Assembly (NCBI GenBank): GCA_037974665.1
Contig: CM075767.1
Span: forward strand, 89,988,644 to 90,052,643
Source of the DNA: Ehretia macrophylla
Lineage: Eukaryota; Streptophyta; Magnoliopsida; Boraginales; Ehretiaceae
DNA length: 64,000 nt
Direction of reading: 5' to 3'
Shown here: positions 57,356 to 64,000 of the stretch, piece by piece
How positions within the stretch are numbered: position 1 is the stretch's first letter
How the letters are laid out: every line of letters begins with the position of its first letter
Notes under the pieces: generated by a model
The model's database searches: none
Told to the model about the DNA's origin: nothing
What the model saw: only the letters and a program-made list of their open reading frames with translations
Made by a program: the position numbers and the translations under genes

Positions 57356-57912
57356 ATCTTGTTGGGGGCACAATTCCTATATGTGTTAACGGTTCATAGT
57401 GCCAGCCTAGGGATATATCCCATTCAAAAGGCCCAATGGGATTAACGATAACCCATCCGCTTCAACAACGCAGCATCCTCGCAAGACGTGATATCGACAC
57501 GTTGTAGGGCCCTCTGATGTCCCGCGAGTCAGGTTGTCGTCCTTTTAACAACTAACGACGTACGATCTGTTACGAAAAAACATAGCAAAAGAAGAAAAGT
57601 GGCCTGAAATTGATGAAAACGTACGATTTTGGGCTTCAAAAATGGGCACAGCGAACAAGCTGCTGCCCCCGTCATAGAGCTCTCAAGGAGGTTTGCAACG
57701 GTATGCTGTGCACCGCGTTACTCCTTACGAATCAAAAGTTATGGGCACCGGAGCGACGGAAACCTGGTCAGAAACCCTACGCCCTCGGTTTGTTGGCCCG
57801 GCTTCTACGTGAAGGGAAGTTGTCTTGCCCAATGTTCCGTGGGATTCAGTAATAGAGATTTTGGTAGATAAAGTATCTTGGCAACCCTAACTGGGGCAAA
57901 AAAAATTGAAAA

Positions 57913-58032
57913 GGAGATGCAACAGGAGTACTTCCCAAGGGTTCAGCCATCCTAGTACTACTCTCGCCCAAGCACGCTTAACTTCGGAGTTCTGATGGGA
58001 TCTGGTGCATTAGTGCTGGTATGATCGCACCT
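57913..58032 (-). rRNA. 5S: 5S rRNA, array copy 73
   Basis: Full-length. Differences: 1 G>A, 30 G>A, 87 G>C, 91 C>A and 95 C>T (C box), 104 C>A, 108 G>C and two terminal changes. Counterpart of copy 67. Confidence 0.89.
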
Positions 58033-58590
58033 GTGAAGTTAAGGGCACAATTCCTATATATGTTAACGGTTCACAGTCCAAGGCTAGAGAGATAGCGAAT
58101 TCAAAAGGCCCAATGGGCTTAACGACAACCCATCCGCTTCAACAACGCAACATCATCGCAAGACGTGATATCGACACGTTATAGGGCCCTCTGATGTCCT
58201 GCGAGTCATGTTGTCGTCCTTTTAACAGCTCACGTCATACGATCCGGGATGGAAAAACAGAGCAAAAGAAGAAAAGTGGACTGAAACTGATGAAAATGTT
58301 CAATTTTGGGAACCAAAAATAGGCACAGCGAGCAAGCTGGCTGCCCCCTTCGTAGACCTCTCAGAGAGCTTTGCAACGGTATGCTGTGCGCCACGTAACT
58401 CCTTACAGATCAAAAGTTATGGGCACCGGAGTGACGGAGACCTGGTCATAAACCCTACGCCCTCGGTTTGCGGGCCCGGCCTCTACGTGTAGCGAAGTTT
58501 TCTTGCCCAATGTTCCGTGGGATTCAGTAATAGAGATTTGGTGGATAAAGTACCTTGGCAACCCTAACCAGGGCAAAAAAAAATTGAAAA

Positions 58591-58710
58591 GGGGGTGCTA
58601 CACGAGGACTTCCCTGGGGGTCACCCATCCTAGTACTACTCTCGCCCAAGCACGCTTAACTTCGGAGTTCTGATAGGATCCAGTGCATTAGTGCTGCTCT
58701 GATTGCACCC
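58591..58710 (-). rRNA. 5S: 5S rRNA, array copy 74
   Basis: Full-length. Differences: 7 G>A, 12 T>G, 14 C>G, 29 C>T, 36 C>T, 96 T>A (C box), 112 T>A. Close relative of copy 72, two units away. Confidence 0.9.
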
Positions 58711-59266
58711 ATCATGTTGAGGGCACAATTCCTATATGTGTTAACGGTTCACAGTGCCAGCCTAGGGATATATCCCATTCAAAAGGCCCAATGGGATTAA
58801 CGACAACCCATCTGCTTCAACAACGCTGCATCCTCGCAAGACGTGGTATCGACACATTGTAAGGCCCTCTGATGTCCCACGAGTAAGGTTGTCGTCCTTT
58901 TAAAAGCTCATGACGTACGATCCTTGATGAAAAAACACAGCAAAATTAGAAAAGTGGACTGAAATTGATGAAAACGTACGATTTTGGACTTCAAAAATGG
59001 GTACAGCGAGCAAGCTGATTCCCCCGTCGTTGAGCTCTCAGTGAGCTTTGCAACGGTATGCTGTGCGCCGCGTAACTCCTTACGAATCAAAAGTTATGGG
59101 CACCGGAGCGACGGAAACCTGGTCACAAACCCTACGCCCTCGGTTTGTTGGCCCGGCCTCTACCTGAAGCGAAGTTGTCTTGCCCATTGTTCCATGGGAT
59201 TCGGTAATAGAGATTTGGTGGATAAAGTATCTTGGCAACCCTAACCAGGGCAAAAAAAATGGAAAA

Positions 59267-59386
59267 GTGGGTGCAACACGAGGAATTCCCAAGGGGTCAG
59301 CCATCCTAGTACTACTCTCGCCCAGGCACGTTTAACTTCGGAGTTCTGATAGGATCCGGTGCATTAGTGCTGCTCTGATCGTACCC
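59267..59386 (-). rRNA. 5S: 5S rRNA, array copy 75
   Basis: Full-length. Differences: 5 G>A, 12 T>G, 14 C>G, 36 C>T, 56 G>A and 62 T>C (A box), 87 G>C and 95 C>T (C box), 102 G>T, 119 C>A. Confidence 0.88.
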
Positions 59387-59943
59387 ATCATGTTGAGGGC
59401 ACAATTCCTATATGTGTTAACGGTTCACAGTCCCAGCCTAGACATAAAGCCCATTCAAAAGGCCCAATGGGCTTAACTATAACCCATCCGCTTCAACAAC
59501 GCAGCATCTTCGCAGGACTTGATATCGACACGTTGTAAGGCCCTCCGATGTCCAACAAGTCAGGTTGTCGTCCTTTTAACAACTCACGACGTACGATCCG
59601 GGAAGGAAAAACAGGGAAAAAGAAGAAAAGTGGCCTGAAATTGATAAAAACGTTCGATTTTGGCCTTCAAAATTGAGCAAAGCGAGCAAGCACGCTACCC
59701 CCCTCGGCGAGCTCTTAGGGAGCTTTGCAACGGTACGCTGTGCATTGCGAAACTCCTTACAGATCAAAAGTTATGGGCACCGGAGCAACGGAAACCTGGT
59801 CATAAACCCTACGCCCTCGGTTTGCTGGCCCGGCCTCTAAGTGAAGCGAAGTTGTCTTGCCTAATGTTCTGTGGGATTCGGTAATAGAGATTTGGTTGAT
59901 AAAGTATCTTGGCAACCCTAACCAGGGCAAAAAAAATTGAAAA

Positions 59944-60063
59944 GTGTGTGCAACACGAGGACTTTCCATGGGGTCACGCATCCTAGTACTACTCTCGCCC
60001 AAGCACGCTTAACTTCGAAGTTTTGATGGGATCCCGTGCATTCGTGCTGGTATGATTGCATCC
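59944..60063 (-). rRNA. 5S: 5S rRNA, array copy 76
   Basis: Full-length. Differences: 3 G>A, 7 G>A, 21 T>G, 29 C>G, 41 G>A, 46 C>T, 86 G>C and 95 C>A (C box), 99 G>A, and two terminal changes. Confidence 0.88.
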
Positions 60064-60620
60064 ATCATTTTGAGGGCACAATTCATATATGTGTTAACGG
60101 TTCACAGTGCCAGCCTAGAGAAATGGCCCTTTCAAAAGGCCCAATGTGCTTAACGACAACCCATCGGCTTCAACAACGCAGCATCCTCCCAAGACGTGAT
60201 ATCGACACGTTGTAGGGCCCTCTGATGTCCCGCGAGTCAGGTTGTCATCCTTTTACCAGCTTACGACGTACAATGCGGGAAGGAAAAATAGAGAAATAGA
60301 AGAAAAGTGGAATGAAACTGATGAAAACGTTCGATTTTGGGCTCCAAAAATTGGTACGACGAGTAACCTGGCTGCCCCCTTCGTAGAGATCACAGAGAGC
60401 TTTGCAACGGTATGCTGTGCGCCGCATAACTCCTTACGGATCAAAAGTTATGGGCACCGGAGCGACGGAGACCTGGTTAGAAACCCTACGCCCTCGGTTT
60501 GCGGGCCTGGCCTCTATGTGAAGCGAAGTTGTCTTGCCCAATGTTCCGTGGGATTCGATAATAGAGATTTGGTGGATAAAGTATCTTGGCAACCCTAACC
60601 AGGGCAAAAAAAATTGAAAA

Positions 60621-60740
60621 GGGGGTGCAGCACAAGGAATTCCCATGGGATCACCCATCCTAGTACTACTCTCGCCCAAGCATGCTTAAGTTCGGAGTTC
60701 AGATGGGATCCGGTGCATTAGTGCTAGTTTGATCGCACCC
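60621..60740 (-). rRNA. 5S: 5S rRNA, array copy 77
   Basis: Full-length. Differences: 12 T>A, 15 C>T, 40 A>T, 51 G>C and 58 G>A (A box), 91 C>T and 95 C>A (C box), 102 G>T, 107 C>T, 111 T>C. Confidence 0.88.
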
Positions 60741-61297
60741 GTCATGTTGAGGGCATAATTCATATATGTGTTAATGGTTCACAGAGCCAGCCTAGAGAGA
60801 TGGCCCATTCAAAAGGCCCAATGGGCTTAACGACAACCCATCCGCTTCAACAAAGCAGCATCCTGGCAAGACGTGATATCGACACGTTGTAGGGTCGTCT
60901 GATGTCCTGTGAGTCATGTTGTCGTCCTTTTAACAGCTCACGACGTACAATCCGGGATGGAAAAATAGAGCAAAAGAAGAAAACTGAAATGAAACTGATG
61001 AAAACGTTCGATTTTGGGCTCCAAAAATAGGCACAGCGAGCAATCTAGCTGCCCCCATCGTAGAGCTCTCAGAGAGCTTTGCAACGGTATGCTGTGCGCC
61101 GCGTAACTCCTTACGGATCAAAAGTTATGGGCACCGGAGCGACGGAGGCCTGGCCACAAACCCTACGCACTCGGTTTGTGGGCCCGGCCTCTACGTGAAG
61201 CGAAGTTGTCTTGCCCAATGTTCCGTGGGATTCAGTAATAGAGATTTAGTGGATAAAGTATCTTGGCAGCCCTAAGCAGGGCAAAAAAAATTGAAAA

Positions 61298-61415
61298 GGG
61301 GGTGAAGACGGGTACTTCCCAAGGGTGACCCATCCAAGTACTACTCTCGCCCAAGCAGGATTAACTTGGGAGTTCTGATCGGATCTGCTGCATTAGTGCT
61401 GGTATGATCGCACCC
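61298..61415 (-). rRNA. 5S: 5S rRNA, array copy 78
   Basis: 118 bp and among the most diverged: an indel region near 108-114, one C lost from 91-95, and 28 C>G, 30 G>A, 36 C>G, 48 G>C, 56 G>T and 58 G>C (A box), 80 A>T, 89 G>C. Probably not functional. Confidence 0.84.
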
Positions 61416-61475
61416 GTCATGTATAGGCACAATTCATATATGTGTTAATGGTTCACAGTGCCAGCCTAGAGAGAT

Positions 61476-61502
61476 GGCCCATTCAAAAGGCCCAATGGGC
61501 TT
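61476..61502. promoter_or_regulatory. GGCCC...GGCCCAATGGGC inverted repeat (representative)
   Basis: At about -61 to -87 of copy 78, a GGCCCATT is followed by GGCCCAATGGGC, whose GCCCA-A-TGGGC core is a perfect inverted repeat. It recurs in nearly all units at the same distance from the gene. TGGGCC/T is the plant 'site II' element bound by TCP factors in Pol II promoters; a role at 5S genes is not established and I infer none. Loss of pairing occurs in some units (for example GGCCCAATGTGC). Confidence 0.45.
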
Positions 61503-61738
61503 AACGACAACCCATCCCGCTTCAACAACGCAGCAACCACGCAAGACGTGATATCGACACGTTGTAGGGCCCTCTGATGTCCGACGAGTCAGGTTGTCAT
61601 CCTTTTAATAGCTCACGACGTACGATCCGGGACGGAAAAATAGAGCAAAAGAAGAAAAGTGGACTCAAACTGATGAAAACGTTCGATTTTGGGCTATAAA
61701 AATGGGCACAGCGAGCAAGCTGGCTGCCGCCTTCGTAG

Positions 61739-61753
61739 AGCTCTCAGAGAGCT
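61739..61753. other. Spacer palindrome AGCTCTCAGAGAGCT (representative)
   Basis: A 15-bp perfect inverted repeat (7-bp arms around a central A) sits about 220 bp from the 3' end of the gene in the RNA sense. It is present in most units, with occasional arm mutations. It could form a short hairpin or cruciform. No known protein site is implied. Confidence 0.6.
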
Positions 61754-61972
61754 TTGCAACGGTATGCTGTGTGCCGCGTAACTCCCTACGGATCAAAAGT
61801 TATGGGCACCGAAGCGACGGAGACCTGGTCATAAACCCTACGCCCTCGGTTTGCGGGCCCGGCTTCTATGTGAAGCAGAGTTGTCTTACCCAATGTTCCG
61901 TGGGATTCGGTAATAGAGATTTGGTGGATAATGTATCTTGGCAACCTTAACCAGGGCAAAAAAAATTGAAAA

Positions 61973-62092
61973 GGGTGTGCAACACGAGGACTTCCCAGGG
62001 GGTCACTCATCCTAGTACTACTCTTGCCGAAGCACGCTTAACTTCGGAGTTCTGATGGGATCCGATGCATTAGTGTTGGTATGATCGCATCC
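61973..62092 (-). rRNA. 5S: 5S rRNA, array copy 79
   Basis: Full-length. Differences: 3 G>A, 17 G>A, 28 C>T, 64 G>C (A box), 68 G>A (IE), 86 G>A (C box), 117 C>A. Confidence 0.9.
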
Positions 62093-62648
62093 GTCATGTT
62101 GAGGGTACAATTCCTTTATGTGTTAATGGTTCACAGTGCCAACCTAAAGAGATGACCCGTTCAAAAGGCCCAATGTGCTTAACGACAACCCATCCGCTTC
62201 AATAACGCAGCATCCTCGCAAGACGTGATATCGACACATTGTAGGGCCCTCTGATGTCCCGCGAGTCAGGTTGACGTCCTTTTATCCACTCTCGACGTAC
62301 GATCCGGGACGGAAAAACAGAGCAAAAGAAGAAAAGTGGAATGAAACTGATGAAAACGTTCGATTTTGGGCTACAAAAACGGGTACAACGAGCAAGATGG
62401 CTGCCACCTTCGTAGAGCTCTCAGAGAGCTTTGCAACGGTTTGCTGTGCGCCGCGTAACTCCTTACGGATCAAAAGTTATGGTCACCGGAGCGATGAAGA
62501 CCTGGTCACAAACCCTGCGCCCTCGGTTTGCGGGCCCGACCTCTACGTGAAGCGAAGTTGTCTTGCCCAATGTTCCGTGGGATTCGGTAATAGAGATTTG
62601 GTGGATAAAGTGTCTTGGCAAGCCTAACCAAGGAAAAAAAATTGAAAA

Positions 62649-62767
62649 TGGGGTGCAGCACGAGGACTTCCCATGGGTTCACCCATCCTAGTACTACTCT
62701 CGCCCAAGCACGCTTATCTTCGAAGTTTGATGGGATCCGGTGCATTAGTGCTGGTATGATCGCACCC
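62649..62767 (-). rRNA. 5S: 5S rRNA, array copy 80
   Basis: 119 bp, one base lost near positions 41-43. Differences: 46 C>T, 52 T>A (A box), 91 C>A and 95 C>A (C box), 111 T>C, 120 C>A. Confidence 0.89.
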
Positions 62768-63323
62768 GTCATGTTGAGGGCACAATTCCTATATGTGTTA
62801 ACAGTTCACAGTGCCAGCCAAGAGAGATGGCCTATTCAAATGGCCCAATGGACTTAACGACAACCCATCTGCTTCAACAATGCAGCATCCTCGCAAGACG
62901 TGATATCGACGCGTTGTAGGGCCCTCTAATGTCCCGCGAGTAAGGTTTTCGTCCTTTTAACAACTCACGACGTACGATCCGGGATGAAAAAACAGTGGGA
63001 AGAAGAAAAGTGGGCTGAAACTGATGAAAACGTTCGATTTTGGGCTGCAAAAATGGGTTCAATGAGCAAGCATTCTGCCCCCATCGTAGAGGTCTCAGAG
63101 AGCTTTGCAACGGTATGCTGTGCGCCGTGTAACTCCTTACGGATCAAAGGTTATGGACACCGAAGCAACGGAAACCTGGTCACAAACCCTACATCCTCAG
63201 TTTACGGGCCCGGCCTCTACGTGATGCGAAGTTGTCTTGCCCAATGTTCCGTGGGATTCGGTAATAGAGATTTGGGGGATAAAGTACCTTGGCAACCCTA
63301 ACCAGGGTAAAAAAAATTGAAAA

Positions 63324-63443
63324 TGGGGTGCAACACGAGGACTTCCCACGAGGTCACCCATCCTAGTACTACTCTCGCCCAAGCACGCTTAACTTCGGAG
63401 TTCTGATGAGATCCGGTGCATTAGTGCTGGTATGATCGAACCT
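63324..63443 (-). rRNA. 5S: 5S rRNA, array copy 81
   Basis: Full-length. Differences: 1 G>A, 5 G>T, 35 C>T, 93 C>T and 95 C>G (C box), 120 C>A. A box and IE are intact. Confidence 0.91.
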
Positions 63444-64000
63444 GTCATGTTGAGGACACAATTCCTATATGTGTTAACGATTCACAGTGCCAGCCTGGAG
63501 AGTTGGCCCATTCAAAAGGCCCAATGGGCTTAACGGTAACCCATCCGCTTCAACAATGTAGCATCCTCGCAAGATGTGATATCAACACGTTGTAGGGCCC
63601 TCTAATGTCCCTTGAGTCAGGTCGTCGTCATTTTAACAGCTCACGACATTCGATCCGGTACGATAAAATAGTGCGAAAGAAGAAAAGTGGCCTGAAATTA
63701 TTGAAAACATTGATTTTGGGCTTCAAAAATGGGCACAGCGAGCAAACTGGATGCCCCCGTTGTAGAGCTCTCAAAGAGCTTTGCAACGGTATGCTGTACT
63801 CCACGTAACTCCTTACGGATCAAAAGTTATTGGCACCGGAGCGACGGAGACCTGGTCACAAACCCTACGCCCTCGGTTTGTTGGCCCGGCCTCTACGTGA
63901 AGCGAAGTTGTCTTGCCCAATGTTCCATGGGATTCGGTAATAGAGATTTGGTGGATAAAGTATCTTGGCAACCCTAACCAGGGCAAAAAAAATTGAAAAG

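Larger units (their letters stand above)
52340..59400. repeat. Six-unit and two-unit repeat pattern in the right block
   Basis: The stretch 52.3-54.0 kb matches 56.3-58.0 kb at an offset of 4000 bp. Both have GTGAAGTTG after copies 65/71, the GCTGCT(T/C)TGAT start of copies 66/72, GGGATTAAC, ACAAGCTGCTGCC, and GGAGATGCA(G/A)CAGGAG in copies 67/73. Within 56.7-59.4 kb two unit types alternate, so copies 72 and 74 resemble each other more than either resembles copy 73. Confidence 0.75.
50500..64000 (-). repeat. 5S rDNA tandem array, right block (copies 62-81)
   Basis: The array resumes in the same phase and orientation immediately after the retrotransposon. Twenty copies follow, with unit lengths of 675-678 bp except the units ending at copies 67 (653 bp) and 72 (642 bp), which carry deletions. 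Base 64000 is the first base of the next 5S copy, so the array continues beyond the window. Copies 61 to 63, on either side of the insertion, share local variants (for example the CATCATAG variant in copies 61 and 62 and GATGGCA in 61 and 63), which supports one continuous array before insertion. Confidence 0.96.

Noticed and set aside
532-62473. Minus-strand frames of about 63 codons (MIRKELRGAQHTVAKLSES...)
   Set aside because: Same reason: phase-locked to the 677-bp unit, broken in many copies, overlapping other chance frames on both strands.
713-63382. Minus-strand open frames of about 81 codons (MGESSTRMGDPLGSP...) in most units
   Set aside because: They start inside the 3' third of the 5S rRNA gene and run into the spacer. 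The first 20 or so codons are simply rRNA sequence in translation; no independent evidence of coding.
10701-63977. A plus-strand open frame of about 82 codons (MGTASKLAAPVVELSES...) that recurs in most spacers
   Set aside because: It recurs because the spacer recurs. Its length, start and stop vary from unit to unit, many units break it, it has no recognisable domain, and it lies in Pol III spacer antisense to the 5S genes.
1-64000. CRISPR-like array because of regular repeats
   Set aside because: The repeated element is a 120-bp 5S rRNA gene with homologous spacers of 557 bp, in a plant sequence; nothing resembles short repeats with unique spacers.
1-64000. A centromeric or ordinary satellite instead of 5S rDNA
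   Set aside because: Each unit contains a 120-bp stretch matching the plant 5S rRNA gene from GGGTGCGATC to its C-rich end, followed by T-run terminators, so it is a 5S array whatever its chromosomal place.

Overview
The window is plant nuclear DNA, almost certainly from a flowering plant. It consists of one long tandem array of 5S ribosomal RNA genes interrupted by a single intact LTR retrotransposon. I see no ordinary host protein-coding gene. The species cannot be resolved: the 5S sequence, the Pol III-style flanks and the Tekay-type element are plant, but nothing points to one genus.

Layout. Positions 1-40963 and 50500-64000 are head-to-tail 5S rDNA units, all transcribed from the minus strand. 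The modal unit is 677 bp: about 120 bp of gene and about 557 bp of spacer. I place 81 copies: 79 full-length or nearly so, one cut to 22 bp (20356-20377) and one with a 34-bp internal deletion (56594-56679). The window starts in mid-spacer and ends on the first base of an 82nd copy. Reading each gene against the consensus, copies differ by 2 to more than 10 bases and none equals the consensus. This is unusual for a 5S array. Many changes are CG to TG or CA. Nine units carry private spacer or gene deletions, often with 2-4 bp of microhomology, and four consecutive units at 19.3-21.0 kb each carry a different one. Blocks of three units are duplicated with a period near 2029 bp (2.4-6.5 kb and 33.6-37.6 kb), and a more complex two- and six-unit pattern lies at 52-59 kb.

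The retroelement (40964-50499, plus strand, 9536 bp) has LTRs of 2297 and 2299 bp that are about 99% identical, a GCAAC target-site duplication, a tRNA-iMet-type primer binding site, a polypurine tract, and one uninterrupted 1538-codon gag-pol frame. The frame encodes Gag, two zinc knuckles, protease, reverse transcriptase, RNase H, integrase, a GPY motif and a C-terminal chromodomain. This makes it a Ty3/gypsy chromovirus of the Tekay (Del) type. Removing the element and one TSD copy restores a 677-bp unit exactly, so it landed in a pre-existing array, just downstream of a 5S terminator and in the opposite orientation.

How the parts relate. Sequence decay suggestive of cytosine methylation, unhomogenised copies, private deletions and a chromodomain element all fit a silenced, heterochromatic 5S array. 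That is inference; the sequence alone cannot show which copies are transcribed. Short open frames that recur in nearly every unit on both strands are by-products of the repeat and are not annotated as genes.
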